From: Acidimicrobiia bacterium | GTDB taxonomy: Bacteria > Actinomycetota > Acidimicrobiia > IMCC26256 > PALSA-610 | Assembly (NCBI GenBank): GCA_026002935.1 | Contig: BPGH01000001.1 | Coordinates: forward strand, 90,814-154,813 | Direction of reading: 5' to 3' | DNA length: 64,000 nucleotides | Shown here: in pieces, positions 54,837 to 64,000 of the stretch | Position numbering within the stretch: the stretch's first letter is position 1 | How the letters are laid out: each line of letters begins with the position of its first letter | Made by a program: the position numbers and the translations under genes | The notes under the pieces: model-generated | Databases searched by the model: none | Told to the model about the DNA's origin: nothing | The model's input: the letters and a program-made list of their open reading frames with translations, nothing else

Positions 54837-55022
54837 TCACCAGGACGACTTCGTCAGGCCGGGGATCTCCCCGGCGTGGGCCATGGTCCGCAGGCACACC
54901 CGGCACAGGCCGAAGTCGCGGTACACCGCACGCGGCCGGCCGCAGCGGCGGCAGCGCGTGTACGCGCGCACCTTGAACTTCGGCTTGCGCTGCTGCTTGT
55001 TGATCAGGGCCTTCTTCGCCAT
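54837..55022 (-). CDS. rpsN: 30S ribosomal protein S14 type Z
   Basis: The short, 61-residue zinc form: [20 protein letters not shown], then [20 protein letters not shown] with four zinc cysteines. It is 6 bases after rplE. Confidence 0.98.
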   Translation of the reverse strand: MAKKALINKQQRKPKFKVRAYTRCRRCGRPRAVYRDFGLCRVCLRTMAHAGEIPGLTKSSW

Positions 55023-55028
55023 TCGGTG

Positions 55029-55601
55029 TCACCCCTGGCCGTCGCGGCGGAACGGGAAGCCGAGCGCGCGCAGCAGCGCACGCCCGTGGTCGTCGTTGGA
55101 CGCGGTCGTAACGATCGTGATGTTCATGCCGCGAACCGTGTCGATCTTGTCGTAGTCGATCTCCGGGAACACGAGCTGCTCCGTGAGCCCGAACGTGTAG
55201 TTGCCGCGCCCGTCGAACTGGTCCGTCGGCATGCCGCGGAAGTCGCGGATCCGCGGGATCGCGAGGCTCACGAGGCGGTCGTAGAACTCCCACATCCGGT
55301 CGCCGCGCAACGTGACCTTCGCGCCGATCTCGTTGCCCTCGCGCAGCTTGAAGCTGGCGATCGACTTCTTGGCCTTCGTCACGAGCGGCTTCTGGCCGGT
55401 GATTACGGTGAGGTCGGCCACGGCGCCGTCGAGGAGCGAGCGCTGCTGGGTGGCGCGCCCCACGCCCATGTTCACCACGATCTTCTCGAGCCGCGGCACC
55501 TGCATGATGTTCGCCAGCCCGAGCTCCTGCTTCAGCGCGGGCAGGACCTCGGTGTCGAACCTCACCCTCAGGCGCGGCCGCTCGCCGGTCGCCGCGGCCA
55601 T
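55029..55601 (-). CDS. rplE: 50S ribosomal protein L5
   Basis: L5 links 5S rRNA to the P-site tRNA. The 190-residue product has [34 protein letters not shown] and [17 protein letters not shown]. The ATG at 55601 overlaps the rplX stop as TGATG; the longer ORF lies within rplX. Confidence 0.98.
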   Translation of the reverse strand: MAAATGERPRLRVRFDTEVLPALKQELGLANIMQVPRLEKIVVNMGVGRATQQRSLLDGAVADLTVITGQKPLVTKAKKSIASFKLREGNEIGAKVTLRGDRMWEFYDRLVSLAIPRIRDFRGMPTDQFDGRGNYTFGLTEQLVFPEIDYDKIDTVRGMNITIVTTASNDDHGRALLRALGFPFRRDGQG

Positions 55602-55906
55602 CAGACGTCCGCCCCGCACTTGCGGCAGACCCGCAGCTTGCCGCCCTCGGTCACCCGGTAGCCGATGCGCGTCGGCTTGCCGCACGAACGGCACACGAGC
55701 GCCACGTTGGACACGTGGATCGGCATCTCCTTGTCGATGATGCCGCCCTGCATCGTGGCACGCGTCGGCTTCTGGTGCTTCTTCGACACGTTGACGCCGT
55801 CGACGATCACCATGTTGCGCTCGGTGATGACGCGCGAGATGGTGCCGCGCTCGCCGACGTCCTTGCCCGCGAGGACCTGCACCTCGTCACCCTTGCGGAG
55901 CTTCAT
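55601..55906 (-). CDS. rplX: 50S ribosomal protein L24
   Basis: L24 initiates 50S assembly. The 101-residue product has the KOW motif [20 protein letters not shown]. It also has a Cys pair at each side of the C-terminal segment (CRSCGK and CRKCGA), which could bind zinc. It directly abuts rplN. Confidence 0.97.
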   Translation of the reverse strand: MKLRKGDEVQVLAGKDVGERGTISRVITERNMVIVDGVNVSKKHQKPTRATMQGGIIDKEMPIHVSNVALVCRSCGKPTRIGYRVTEGGKLRVCRKCGADV

Positions 55907-56275
55907 TCACAACACCTCCGGTGCGAGCGACACGATCCGCATGAACTTGCGGTCGCGCAGCTCACGGCCGACCGGACCGAAGATGCGGGTGCCCCGGGGC
56001 TGCATCTGGTCGTTGATCAGCACCGCCGCGTTCTCGTCGAAGCGGATGTAGCTGCCGTCGGGACGGCGGCGCTCCTTCTTGGTCCGGACGACCACGCACT
56101 TCACGACATCGCCCTTCTTGACCGACGCGCCCGGGACGGCGTCCTTGACGGTCGCGACGAACACGTCGCCGATGCCCGCGTAGCGCCGGCGCGTGCCGCC
56201 GAGCACCTTGATGCACAGGACCTCGCGCGCACCCGAGTTGTCGGCGACCCTGAGTCGGCTCTCCTGCTGGATCAT
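55907..56275 (-). CDS. rplN: 50S ribosomal protein L14
   Basis: The 122-residue product starts [21 protein letters not shown] and contains [17 protein letters not shown] and the end [12 protein letters not shown], all diagnostic. The ATG at 56275 is chosen by homology; upstream ORF sequence is a shadow of rpsQ. Confidence 0.98.
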   Translation of the reverse strand: MIQQESRLRVADNSGAREVLCIKVLGGTRRRYAGIGDVFVATVKDAVPGASVKKGDVVKCVVVRTKKERRRPDGSYIRFDENAAVLINDQMQPRGTRIFGPVGRELRDRKFMRIVSLAPEVL

Positions 56276-56294
56276 TGCTCCGGTCCCGCCTCCG

Positions 56295-56585
56295 TCAGCG
56301 CGCCCGCTCGAGGACCTCGACCACCCGCCACCGCTTCTGCTTGGAGAGCGGTCGGGTCTCGGCGACCCGGACACGGTCGCCGACGCGCACGTCGTTGGCC
56401 TCGTCGTGCGCGTAGAGCTTCTTCGTGCGTTGCACGGTCTTGTGGTACCGGGGGTGCCGCACGCGGTCGACGACGGCGACCACGACCGTCTTGTCCATCT
56501 TCGTCGACACCGCGATGCCCTCCCGCACCTTGCGGGCGTTGCGGCGGTCCCCGGCGGTCTCGTTCCCCTCGGCCATTCCCGTCAC
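56295..56585 (-). CDS. rpsQ: 30S ribosomal protein S17
   Basis: The 96-residue product has the core [21 protein letters not shown] and the [16 protein letters not shown] and [20 protein letters not shown] motifs. GTG 56585 overlaps the rpmC stop as GTGA; ATG 56576 is an alternative. Confidence 0.97.
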   Translation of the reverse strand: MTGMAEGNETAGDRRNARKVREGIAVSTKMDKTVVVAVVDRVRHPRYHKTVQRTKKLYAHDEANDVRVGDRVRVAETRPLSKQKRWRVVEVLERAR

Positions 56586-56800
56586 CTCTGCTCCAGCGCC
56601 TCGGCCGCCGCGATCTCGCGCTCACGGATCAACGTGCTGATCCGCGCGATCTCCCTCCGCAGCTCGCCGAGGCGCGCCGTGTTGTCGAGCTGCCCGGTCG
56701 CGAGCTGGAACCGGAGCTTGAAGAGCGAATCCTTCGCCTCGGCGAGCCGCTGGGCCAGCGCGTCGTCGGAGAGCTCGCGCAGCTCACGCGTGCGCGTCAT
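56582..56800 (-). CDS. rpmC: 50S ribosomal protein L29
   Basis: The gene is hidden inside a long shadow ORF. From ATG 56800 it reads [19 protein letters not shown] and then [22 protein letters not shown], 72 residues, the L29 hairpin near the tunnel exit. It is 2 bases after rplP. Confidence 0.97.
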   Translation of the reverse strand: MTRTRELRELSDDALAQRLAEAKDSLFKLRFQLATGQLDNTARLGELRREIARISTLIREREIAAAEALEQR

Positions 56801-56802
56801 CG

Positions 56803-57219
56803 CTACGCCTCCTCCTGCCGAACGACGAAGCGTGCCTTCATCGGCAGCTTGTGGATCGCGAGTCGCATCGCCTCGCGGGCGACGGGCTCGGCCACACCCG
56901 ACAGCTCGAACAGCACCCGCCCGGGCTTGACGACGGCGACCCACTTCTCGGGGTTGCCCTTGCCCGACCCCATGCGCGTCTCCGCGGGCTTCTGCGTGAT
57001 CGGCTTGTCGGGGAAGACGTTGATCCACACCTTCCCACCGCGCTTGATGTGGCGGGTCATCGCGATCCGGGCGGCCTCGATCTGCCGGTTGGTCAGCCAG
57101 CCCGGCTCGAGCGCCTGGATGCCGTAGTCGCCGAACGCCAGCTTCGTGCCGCCCTTGGCGGTGCCGGTGAGGCGCCCTCGCTGCACCTTGCGGTGCCGGA
57201 CCTTGCGCGGCATCAACAT
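56803..57219 (-). CDS. rplP: 50S ribosomal protein L16
   Basis: L16 helps place A-site tRNA. The 138-residue product starts [19 protein letters not shown] and has [23 protein letters not shown] and [21 protein letters not shown]. It follows rpsC by 18 bases. Confidence 0.98.
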   Translation of the reverse strand: MLMPRKVRHRKVQRGRLTGTAKGGTKLAFGDYGIQALEPGWLTNRQIEAARIAMTRHIKRGGKVWINVFPDKPITQKPAETRMGSGKGNPEKWVAVVKPGRVLFELSGVAEPVAREAMRLAIHKLPMKARFVVRQEEA

Positions 57220-57237
57220 CGTGACAACCCTCCGGCC

Positions 57238-58158
57238 TCAGTCGTCGTCGCCGCGGAAGTGCGGGGTCTCGTGCTGCTGGCGGAGGCGGCGCTCGATGTC
57301 CTCCTCCTCCGCGAGGAGCCGCTCGAGCTCCGGATCGGCCTCGTGGACGACCTCGCGGTCGACGACCTCCTCGGCCGCCTCGGCGTCGACCGGCGTCGCC
57401 TCCGGCTGCGGCGCCTTGCGGCGCCCGCCGCCGGCACTGACGACGCGGCGGCCCGGCGCCTGCCCGGCCGTCTCGCCGACCGCCATCGCGGCCTCCTTCG
57501 CGATCTTGTCCTCGGCGGCGCTCTTGTAGGGCAGGATCTCGCCCTTGTAGATCCACACCTTCACGCCGATGCGACCGAACGTCGTGCGCGCCTCGGCGAG
57601 GCCGTAGTCGACGTCGGCACGCAGCGTGTGCAGCGGGACCCGCCCCTCGCGGTACCACTCCTTGCGGCTCATCTCGGCGCCGCCGAGCCGGCCCGCGCAC
57701 TGGACGCGCACGCCCTGCGCGCCCGCCTTCATGGCGGTCTGCACCGCCCGCTTCATGGCCCGGCGGAACGAGACCCGGCCGGCGAGCTGGTCGGCGACCC
57801 CCTGGGCGAGCAGCGTCGCGTCGATCTCCGGCTGCTTGATCTCCTGGATGTTGAACTGGATCTTCGGGTTGCCGGTGATCTTGCGCAGCCCCTCGCGCAG
57901 CCGCTCGGCCTCCGCGCCGCGCCGCCCGATGACGATGCCGGGCCGCGCCGTGTACACGTCGATGCGCAGGCGGTCACGGGTCCGCTCGATCTCGATCCGG
58001 CTGACCGCCGCGCGCTCGAGCTGCCGCCGCAGGTAGTCGCGGATCCTCCAGTCCTCGATGAGGTGGTCCGTGTACTCCTTCTTGTCGGCGATCCAGCGCG
58101 ACTTCCAGTCGGTCGTGACGCCGAGCCGGAACCCGTACGGGTTGACCTTCTGACCCAT
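57238..58158 (-). CDS. rpsC: 30S ribosomal protein S3 with long acidic C-terminal tail
   Basis: S3 forms the mRNA entry channel. The first ~215 residues are standard: [21 protein letters not shown], the KH-domain loop [13 protein letters not shown], and the C-terminal domain [23 protein letters not shown]. Residues ~225-306 form a charged, Glu-rich tail ([20 protein letters not shown]) that most S3 lack; actinobacterial S3 often has some tail. It abuts rplV. Confidence 0.97.
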   Translation of the reverse strand: MGQKVNPYGFRLGVTTDWKSRWIADKKEYTDHLIEDWRIRDYLRRQLERAAVSRIEIERTRDRLRIDVYTARPGIVIGRRGAEAERLREGLRKITGNPKIQFNIQEIKQPEIDATLLAQGVADQLAGRVSFRRAMKRAVQTAMKAGAQGVRVQCAGRLGGAEMSRKEWYREGRVPLHTLRADVDYGLAEARTTFGRIGVKVWIYKGEILPYKSAAEDKIAKEAAMAVGETAGQAPGRRVVSAGGGRRKAPQPEATPVDAEAAEEVVDREVVHEADPELERLLAEEEDIERRLRQQHETPHFRGDDD

Positions 58159-58827
58159 CTACTCGGACTCCTCGCGCTCGCTCGGCTCCGGCGACGGGCC
58201 GGGCGCGGCCGCGTCGCCCTCGGGCGGCTCGGGCGCGGCCGCCGCCTCCTGCGGGTGCTCGTCCGCGGCCCCGGCCGCCGCATCCGCCGGCGCCGCCGCG
58301 GCGTCCCCCTCGGGCCCGTGGTCGCGGTCGTGATCGTGATCGTGGTCGTGACCCTCGTCGCGGCGCGCGGCCTGGCGCGAGCGGCGCACCCGCTCGGCGC
58401 GCCGGCGCTGCGCGGTCGCGGCGCCCCGCCCGCGCGACTCCTCGCGGCGGCGGCGCTCCTCGAGCTCGTCCTCCTCGTACCGGGCGACGACGATCGTGAT
58501 GTGCGAGGTGCGGCGGCGGATCCGGAAGTAGCGCCCGCGGGCGCGCGGCTGGCCCCACTTGCGGGTCGGGCCCTCGTCCGCGTACGCCACCGCGACGTAC
58601 AGCTCCTCGGCGGGCAACGACAGGTTGTGCTCGGCGTTGGCGATCGCCGAGTCGAGCACCTTGCGCACGTCGGCCGCCGCGCCCTTGGGTGACAGCTGCA
58701 GCAGCCGTTCGGCGTCCTCGACCGGCAGGCCGCGCACGAGGTCGAGGACCTGGCGGACCTTGTACGGCGACACCGGCTGGTACCGGGCGGTCGCGCGCGC
58801 GTGGGGGGTGGTGAGGGTGACGGCCAT
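58159..58827 (-). CDS. rplV: 50S ribosomal protein L22 with long His/Asp- and Ala/Pro-rich tail
   Basis: L22 lines the exit tunnel. The normal domain covers ~1-120 (ARYQPVSPYKVRQVLDLVRGLPVEDA and GRYFRIRRRTSHITIVV). A second ~100 residues follow: a basic helix-like segment, then DEGHDHDHDHDRDHG, then acidic Ala/Pro-rich sequence. Usual L22 is 110-150 residues. The tail would leave the ribosome near the tunnel exit. ATG 58827 overlaps the rpsS stop as TGATG. Confidence 0.96.
   Translation of the reverse strand: MAVTLTTPHARATARYQPVSPYKVRQVLDLVRGLPVEDAERLLQLSPKGAAADVRKVLDSAIANAEHNLSLPAEELYVAVAYADEGPTRKWGQPRARGRYFRIRRRTSHITIVVARYEEDELEERRRREESRGRGAATAQRRRAERVRRSRQAARRDEGHDHDHDHDRDHGPEGDAAAAPADAAAGAADEHPQEAAAAPEPPEGDAAAPGPSPEPSEREESE
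58318..58350 (-). repeat. His-Asp codon repeat in rplV
   Basis: Alternating CAC/GAC codons encode HDHDHDRDH in the L22 tail, a possible divalent-metal-binding run. Confidence 0.8.
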
Positions 58828-59105
58828 CAGCGCCTGCTCGACTTCTCCTGCCCGGCGTGGTACCGGAACGTGCGGGTGGGTGCGAACTCGCCGAGCTTGT
58901 GCCCGACCATCGCCTCGGTGACGTAGACGGGGACGTGCTTGCGGCCGTCGTGCACCGCGATCGTGTGGCCGACCATCTCCGGCGTGATCGTCGAACGGCG
59001 CGACCACGTCTTCACGACCCGCTTCTCGTTCGCCTCGTTGAGGCGCTCGATCTTGACCCGGAGGTGCTCGTCGACGAACGGCCCCTTCTTGACGCTGCGC
59101 GGCAT
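58827..59105 (-). CDS. rpsS: 30S ribosomal protein S19
   Basis: The 92-residue product is fully standard: [42 protein letters not shown] and [20 protein letters not shown]. It starts 4 bases after rplB. Confidence 0.98.
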   Translation of the reverse strand: MPRSVKKGPFVDEHLRVKIERLNEANEKRVVKTWSRRSTITPEMVGHTIAVHDGRKHVPVYVTEAMVGHKLGEFAPTRTFRYHAGQEKSSRR

Positions 59106-59109
59106 CTCG

Positions 59110-59946
59110 CTACCTCCGTGCGCCGCGCGTGCGCCGGCGGCGGACGATCAGCTTGTCGGACGGCTTGCCCCGCCGGCGGGTGCGGCCCTCGGGCTTGCCC
59201 CACGGCGACACCGGGTGCCGGCCGCCGGAGCTCTTGCCCTCGCCACCGCCGAGCGGGTGGTCGACCGGGTTCATCGCGACGCCGCGGGTGTGCGGACGCT
59301 TGCCCTTCCAGCGGTTGCGGCCCGCCTTGCCGATCGACACGAGCCCCGCCTCGCTGTTGCCGACCGCACCGACCGTCGCACGGCAGTCGATCGGCACGCG
59401 GCGCATCTCCGTCGAAGGCAGCCGCAGGGTCGCGTACGCGCCCTCCTTGGCGATGAGCTGGATCGCCGCGCCGGCACCGCGGCCCATCTTGCCGCCGGCA
59501 CCCGGCTTGAGCTCGACGTTGTGCACGGTCGTGCCCACCGGGATGTAGCGCAGCGGCAGAGCGTTGCCGACCCGGATCTCGGAGCCCTGCCCGCTCTGCA
59601 GGACGTCGCCGACCGCCAGGCCCGCCGGGGCGATGATGTAGCGCTTCTCGCCGTCGAGGTAGTGCAGCAGGGCGATGCGGGCGTTGCGGTTCGGGTCGTA
59701 CTCGATGGCCGCGACCTTCGCGGGCACGCCGTCCTTGTTGCGGCGGAAGTCGATCACGCGGTAGCGCTGCTTGTGGCCGCCGCCGCGGTGGCGCGACGTC
59801 ATGCGGCCGTAGGCGTTGCGGCCGCCCGTCTTCGGCTTCGGCTTGGTGAGCGACTTCTCCGGCCGCTTCTTCGTGACCTCCGAGAAGTCGGAGACCGACT
59901 GGAAGCGGCGGCCGGGGCTGGTCGGCTTGCGTTTGCGGATCGGCAC
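59110..59946 (-). CDS. rplB: 50S ribosomal protein L2
   Basis: L2 is essential for subunit joining and the peptidyl transferase centre. The 278-residue product has [20 protein letters not shown] and the conserved His region [21 protein letters not shown]. The N-terminus [15 protein letters not shown] is typical. One base separates it from rplW. Confidence 0.98.
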   Translation of the reverse strand: MPIRKRKPTSPGRRFQSVSDFSEVTKKRPEKSLTKPKPKTGGRNAYGRMTSRHRGGGHKQRYRVIDFRRNKDGVPAKVAAIEYDPNRNARIALLHYLDGEKRYIIAPAGLAVGDVLQSGQGSEIRVGNALPLRYIPVGTTVHNVELKPGAGGKMGRGAGAAIQLIAKEGAYATLRLPSTEMRRVPIDCRATVGAVGNSEAGLVSIGKAGRNRWKGKRPHTRGVAMNPVDHPLGGGEGKSSGGRHPVSPWGKPEGRTRRRGKPSDKLIVRRRRTRGARR

Positions 59947-59947
59947 C

Positions 59948-60244
59948 TCAGCTCCCGAAGATGTCGATGCGGTCCTCGCCGGGCGCGAGCGTGACGATCG
60001 CCCGCTTCTGGTCGGGGCGGGAGCCCCACGTGCCCGTGCGGCGGTTGCGCTTGCGCTTGCCCTTGCGGTTGATGGTCGCGACCTTCGCGACCTTGCGGCC
60101 GAAGAGCTCCTGCACCGCGTTGCGGATCTCGATCTTGTTGGCGTCGTTCGCGACCACGAAGGTGTAGACGTTCGCGTCGTAGGCCGAGTACGACTTCTCC
60201 GACACGACCGGCCGGATGATCACGTCGCGCGGGTCCTTACTCAT
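59948..60244 (-). CDS. rplW: 50S ribosomal protein L23
   Basis: L23 docks SRP and trigger factor at the tunnel exit. The 98-residue product has [40 protein letters not shown] and [14 protein letters not shown] 60244 overlaps the end of rplD by 8 bases. Confidence 0.97.
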   Translation of the reverse strand: MSKDPRDVIIRPVVSEKSYSAYDANVYTFVVANDANKIEIRNAVQELFGRKVAKVATINRKGKRKRNRRTGTWGSRPDQKRAIVTLAPGEDRIDIFGS

Positions 60245-60914
60245 CGCCGCCGTCACCGCCTTCTTCCCCGCCGCCCAGGCGCGCGACCGTCGTCTCGAGC
60301 GAGGCGCGCGAGAACACGACCCAGTCGTTGACGAGGACGTCGTACGCGTTGAGCTCCTCGGGGAGGATGATCTGGACGCGCTCGCCCAGGTTGCGCAGCG
60401 ACTTCCAGACCGCCTCCTCCTCACGGAACAGCACGACGAGCACGCGCGGCGGTCGGGAGCCCGCTCCGTCGAGGCCGAGCGCGCGCAGCAGCTCCTTGCC
60501 GGCCTTCGTGCGCGGCTCGGCGATGCCCCACTCGTCGACGACGAGGATCCTGCCCTCGGATGCGCGGTCGGACAGTGCGCCGCGCAGCGCGAGGCGGATC
60601 ATCTTCTTCGGCGTGCGCTGCGCGTAGTCACGCGGCCTGGGTCCGTGGGCGATGCCGCCGCCACGCCACTGCGGGGCGCGGATCGAGCCCTGCCGGGCGC
60701 GGCCGGTGCCCTTCTGGCGCCAGGGCTTGGCACCGCCCCCCGAGACCTCCGAACGGCCCTTCGTCGAGTGGGTCCCGGCCCGGCGGGCGGCGAGCTGCGC
60801 GGTCACGACCTGGTGCATCAGCGGCACGTTCGGCTCGATGGCGAACACGTCGTCGGGGGCGTCGACCGTGCCCGCGTCCGCGCCGGCCGCGGTCTTGACG
60901 GGGAGCGTGGTCAT
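60237..60914 (-). CDS. rplD: 50S ribosomal protein L4
   Basis: L4 reaches into the exit tunnel and in enterobacteria also represses the S10 operon. The 225-residue product has the loop [25 protein letters not shown] and the C-terminal [22 protein letters not shown] 60914 overlaps the rplC stop as ATGA. The stop is TAA, inside rplW. Confidence 0.97.
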   Translation of the reverse strand: MTTLPVKTAAGADAGTVDAPDDVFAIEPNVPLMHQVVTAQLAARRAGTHSTKGRSEVSGGGAKPWRQKGTGRARQGSIRAPQWRGGGIAHGPRPRDYAQRTPKKMIRLALRGALSDRASEGRILVVDEWGIAEPRTKAGKELLRALGLDGAGSRPPRVLVVLFREEEAVWKSLRNLGERVQIILPEELNAYDVLVNDWVVFSRASLETTVARLGGGEEGGDGGDE

Positions 60915-61555
60915 GCGACACCCGCCTTCACGGCGCTGCGCACGAACACGAGCCCACCGTTCACCCCGGGGACCGAGCCCTTGACGAGCAGCAGGTTGCG
61001 CTCCGCGTCGCCCTCGACGACCTCCAGGTTGAGCGTGGTGACACGCGTCCCGCCGTGCTGGCCGGCCATCCGCAGGCCCTTGAACACGCGTGCGGGGGTG
61101 GCGCACGCGCCGATCGCGCCGGGCGCCCGGTGCTTCTTGTGGTTGCCGTGGGCGGCGCCCTGGCCGGCGAAGTTGTGGCGCTTCATGACGCCCGCGAAGC
61201 CCTTGCCCTTCGAGATGCCGGTCACGTCGACCCGCTCGCCCGGGGCGAAGACGTCGGCGTGCAGCACCTGGCCGAGCTGGAACCCGCTCACGTCGTCGAC
61301 CCGCAGCTCGGCGAGGTACCGGGCGGGCGGCGCGTCGGCCGCCTTCAGGTGGCCGAGCTCGGGCTTGGTGAGGCGCGACGGCTTCGTGTCGCCGAACGCG
61401 AGCTGGACGGCGGCGTAGCCGTCGCGCTCGGGGGTCTTGATCTGGACCACGCGGCACGGCCCGGCCTCGATCACCGTGACCGGGACGACCCGGTTCTCGG
61501 CGTCGAAGACCTGGGTCATGCCGAGCTTGCGGCCCAGGATCCCTTTGTTCGCCAT
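60911..61555 (-). CDS. rplC: 50S ribosomal protein L3
   Basis: L3 reaches the peptidyl transferase centre. The 214-residue product has [52 protein letters not shown] and [21 protein letters not shown]. Instead of following rpsJ closely it is preceded by a 263-base gap with strong hairpins. Confidence 0.98.
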   Translation of the reverse strand: MANKGILGRKLGMTQVFDAENRVVPVTVIEAGPCRVVQIKTPERDGYAAVQLAFGDTKPSRLTKPELGHLKAADAPPARYLAELRVDDVSGFQLGQVLHADVFAPGERVDVTGISKGKGFAGVMKRHNFAGQGAAHGNHKKHRAPGAIGACATPARVFKGLRMAGQHGGTRVTTLNLEVVEGDAERNLLLVKGSVPGVNGGLVFVRSAVKAGVA

Positions 61556-61818
61556 CGTTCCCTCGCTGTGTGACGGGGCGTCACGCGAACGCTCCGCTCG
61601 GGCTCGCACCCGGCGGAGCGTCGTTCGGTTGTGCCGCGCGGTTCCCGGCGGGCGGGCCTGCGCGGGCCTCGGTTCCGGAGCGGTCCTGTCGCCCCCGGGC
61701 GTCGACGGCCGGTGCCGGACCGGCACGGCCGGAGCCCGAGGAGCCAGGAGATGTTAGCCCGCCCGCCACCCTCCCGCCACCCGGAACCGGGCGGCGGCCC
61801 GGGAGCGGGGCCGGGCGG
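61556..61818 (-). promoter_or_regulatory. Structured leader of the rplC operon
   Basis: The 263-base gap has no ORF I can support. On the minus strand it holds a candidate -10 TAACAT (61751-61756), a hairpin at 61707-61730 (GGCC and GTGCC arms) and a stronger one at 61589-61621. The latter has a 9-base ACGCTCCGC stem, a one-base bulge, a 4-base CGGG stem and a 6-base loop, and ends 33 bases before the rplC ATG. It may be an r-protein or attenuation leader. Confidence 0.5.
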
Positions 61819-62145
61819 TCAGGCCTGCTGGATCTTGATCTCGATGTCGACGCCGGCCGGCAGGTCGAGCCGCTGGAGCGACTCGACCGTCTTGCCGGTC
61901 GGCTCGACGATGTCGATCAGCCGCTTGTGGACCCGCATCTCGAAGTGCTCCCGGCTGTCCTTGTCGACGTGGGGCGAGCGGATCACGGTGTAGCGGCGGA
62001 TCTCCGTGGGCAGCGGCACCGGGCCGCGCACCTTGGCCTGCGTGCGGACGACCGTCTCGACGATCTTCTTCGTCGACTGGTCGATGACCTCGTGGTCGTA
62101 CGCCTTGAGTCGGATGCGGATCTTCTGCCCGGTGTTCGCGGCCAT
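61819..62145 (-). CDS. rpsJ: 30S ribosomal protein S10
   Basis: S10 (NusE) also acts in antitermination. The 108-residue product has [54 protein letters not shown] and [15 protein letters not shown]. It starts 5 bases after tuf, so it belongs to the str transcript here. Confidence 0.98.
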   Translation of the reverse strand: MAANTGQKIRIRLKAYDHEVIDQSTKKIVETVVRTQAKVRGPVPLPTEIRRYTVIRSPHVDKDSREHFEMRVHKRLIDIVEPTGKTVESLQRLDLPAGVDIEIKIQQA

Positions 62146-62150
62146 CGTCC

Positions 62151-63338
62151 CTACTTGATGATCTTGATGACGCGGCCGGAGCCGACGGTACGGCCACCCT
62201 CACGGATCGCGAACCGCAACCCTTCGTCCATCGCGATCGGCTTCTGCAACTCCACCGTCATCTCCGTGTTGTCACCCGGCATCACCATCTCCGTCCCCTC
62301 CGGCAACGTGATCGTCCCCGTCACATCCGTCGTCCGGAAATAGAACTGCGGGTGATAATTCGAGAAGAACGGCGTGTGCCGACCGCCCTCCTCCTTCGTC
62401 AACACGTACACCTGCGCCGTGAACTGCGTGTGCGGCGTGATACTCCCCGGCTTCGCCAACACCTGCCCCCGCTCCACATCCTCCTTCTTCGTCCCCCGCA
62501 ACAACGCCCCGATGTTGTCCCCCGCACGACCCTCGTCCAACAGCTTCCGGAACATCTCCACCCCGGTCACCGTCGTCTTGGTCGTCTCCCGCAACCCCAC
62601 GATCTCCACCTCGTCACCGACCCGGACGATCCCCCGCTCCACCCGGCCGGTCACCACCGTCCCCCGACCCGTGATCGAGAACACGTCCTCGATCGGCATC
62701 AAGAACGGCTTGTCCACATCCCGCGTCGGCTCCGGCAAGAACGAATCGACCGCATCCATCAACTCCACGATCGAGTTCGCCCACCGCTCGTCCCCCTCCA
62801 ACGCCTTCAACGCCGACACCCGCACCACCGGCGTCTCGTCCCCGGGGAACTCGTACTCGTTCAACAACTCCCGCACCTCGAGCTCCACCAACTCGAGGAT
62901 CTCCTCATCGTCGACCATGTCCGCCTTGTTCAACGCCACCACGATCGACGGCACCCCCACCTGACGCGCCAACAACACATGCTCACGCGTCTGCGGCATC
63001 GGACCATCCGTCGCCGCCACCACCAGAATCGCCCCATCCATCTGCGCCGCACCCGTGATCATGTTCTTGATGTAATCCGCATGACCCGGGCAATCCACAT
63101 GCGCATAATGACGATTCGCCGTCTCATACTCCACATGCGCGATCGAGATCGTGATCCCCCGCTGCTTCTCCTCCGGCGCCTTGTCAATCTGATCGAACGC
63201 CGTATACGCCACCGACGGATCCCGATCGTGCAACACCTTCGTGATCGCCGCCGTCAACGTCGTCTTCCCATGATCAATATGACCAATCGTCCCGATGTTC
63301 AAATGCGGCTTCGTCCGCTCGAACTTCTCCTTGGCCAT
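62151..63338 (-). CDS. tuf: Elongation factor Tu
   Basis: EF-Tu delivers aminoacyl-tRNA. The 395-residue product has G1 [10 protein letters not shown], the G2 Thr in [11 protein letters not shown]3 DCPGHADY, G4 NKAD and G5 SALKAL, then domains II and III. Codon use is unlike the neighbours: His CAT, Asp GAT, Leu TTG, Val GTG, Ala GCG and Gly GGT/GGG dominate from about 63310 to 62195, while the first and last ~10 codons use the local C-ending style. It starts 45 bases after fusA. Confidence 0.98.
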   Translation of the reverse strand: MAKEKFERTKPHLNIGTIGHIDHGKTTLTAAITKVLHDRDPSVAYTAFDQIDKAPEEKQRGITISIAHVEYETANRHYAHVDCPGHADYIKNMITGAAQMDGAILVVAATDGPMPQTREHVLLARQVGVPSIVVALNKADMVDDEEILELVELEVRELLNEYEFPGDETPVVRVSALKALEGDERWANSIVELMDAVDSFLPEPTRDVDKPFLMPIEDVFSITGRGTVVTGRVERGIVRVGDEVEIVGLRETTKTTVTGVEMFRKLLDEGRAGDNIGALLRGTKKEDVERGQVLAKPGSITPHTQFTAQVYVLTKEEGGRHTPFFSNYHPQFYFRTTDVTGTITLPEGTEMVMPGDNTEMTVELQKPIAMDEGLRFAIREGGRTVGSGRVIKIIK

Positions 63339-63383
63339 GGGACTCCCTCTACTCCTTCGACGCGTCGGACGACGGTGGGGTGA

Positions 63384-64000
63384 TCACTCGCCCCGGACGC
63401 GGGCGATGATCTCTTGCGCGATGGACTCCGGCACCTGCTGGTAGGAGTCGAACTGCATCGTGTAGGTCGCGCGACCCTGGGTGCGGGACCGGAGGTCGCC
63501 AACATACCCGAACATCTGGGCCAACGGCACCTTCGCCCGGATCACCTGCGCACCCGAGCGCTGCTCCATGCCCTCGACCTGGCCGCGGCGCGAGTTGAGG
63601 TCGCCGATGACGTCGCCCATGTACTCCTCGGGGGTCACGACCTCGACGGCCATGACCGGCTCGAGCAGCACCGGCTTGGCGCGCTTGGCGGCCTCCTTCA
63701 ACGCCATCGACCCCGCGATCTTGAACGCCATCTCGGACGAGTCGACCTCGTGGTACGGACCCGAACGTGAGCCGGGCGCGCAGGTCGACCAGCGGGTAGC
63801 CGGCGAGGACACCGCCCTGCATCGCCTCCTGGATGCCGGCGTCGACCGCGGGGATGTACTCGCGGGGGATCACACCCCCGGTGATCTCGTCGACGAACTC
63901 GTACCCGCCGCCGGGGCCGGTCGGCTCGAGCGAGATGACGACGTGGCCGTACTGGCCCCGGCCACCCGTCTGGCGCACGTAGCGCTGCTCGACCTTCTCG
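63384..64000 (-). CDS. fusA: Elongation factor G, C-terminal part, frameshifted and cut by window
   Basis: EF-G drives translocation. The right edge reads [20 protein letters not shown], then [18 protein letters not shown] up to [14 protein letters not shown] (domain IV). There the frame shifts: the continuing [22 protein letters not shown] and domain V to [10 protein letters not shown] are in the next frame. The break is near 63757-63772 and looks like a net loss of two bases, since EF-G normally has a residue more before GSYHEVDS. An assembly or sequencing indel is likelier than a broken essential gene. Confidence 0.92.

Noticed and set aside
63384-64000. Programmed frameshift in fusA
   Set aside because: No slippery heptamer or downstream structure is evident, and EF-G is not known to use frameshifting; an indel is simpler.

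Overview
The window is 64 kb of very GC-rich, gene-dense bacterial chromosome. It suggests a high-GC actinobacterium, most likely of the class Acidimicrobiia or a close relative. The reasons are C-ending codon use, many GTG starts, actinobacterial forms of GuaB3, UvrD/PcrA, S8 (starting with the MTMTDP type N-terminus) and EF-Tu, a CIRCE-controlled groES, and near-leaderless TANNNT promoters. I see no rRNA, tRNA, insertion sequence, prophage or CRISPR array. No gap between genes exceeds 300 bases; the longest are 61556-61818 (263 bases, upstream of rplC) and 22540-22793 (254 bases, upstream of fba).

Region 1 (1-9.2 kb) has an envelope-stress-like group: a solute-binding/VWA protein cut by the window edge, a two-helix membrane protein and PspA. 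It is followed by a CDF metal exporter, divergent class II and class I fumarases, an O6-alkylguanine transferase, malate dehydrogenase and a C-terminal J-domain protein. Region 2 (9.2-28 kb) is housekeeping metabolism. It holds purN-purH-folD and a zinc-ribbon peptide, three membrane proteins (two are tandem paralogues), sucCD with a B12-binding mutase subunit, pcrA, dtd, a flavin reductase, class I aldolase, guaA-guaB3, a CoA-type Nudix hydrolase and an acyl-CoA synthetase. Fumarase, malate dehydrogenase, succinyl-CoA synthetase and the mutase subunit together cover a stretch of the TCA cycle and the propionyl-CoA entry route.

Region 3 (28-42.6 kb, minus strand) is a long co-directional run: rplM-rpsI-glmM, a giant GlmS-like enzyme, NAD(P)HX repair, a CBS protein, alr, a hydrolase, an S58 peptidase, uracil-DNA glycosylase, tsaE-tsaB-rimI-tsaD, and then groES under its own CIRCE. 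Most junctions from alr to tsaD overlap by 1 to 4 bases, which implies translational coupling of amino-sugar and D-alanine supply with t6A tRNA modification. Region 4 (42.7-45.2 kb, plus strand) has an unusual phosphodiesterase-like protein and a lipoprotein.

Region 5 (45.2-64 kb, minus strand) is the str-S10-spc-alpha ribosomal supercluster: fusA (partial)-tuf-rpsJ / rplC-D-W-B-rpsS-rplV-rpsC-rplP-rpmC-rpsQ-rplN-X-E-rpsN-H-rplF-R-rpsE-rpmD-rplO-secY-adk-map / infA-rpmJ-rpsM-K-D-rpoA-rplQ-truA. Order is canonical. Oddities are an apparent CTG start for infA, a structured 263-nt leader before rplC, an L22 with a long His/Asp-rich tail, and a tuf gene whose codon use differs sharply from its neighbours.

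Two essential genes, purH and fusA, each carry a frameshift in the given sequence. Sequencing or assembly indels are the likeliest cause, so the deposit should be treated as draft quality at those spots.
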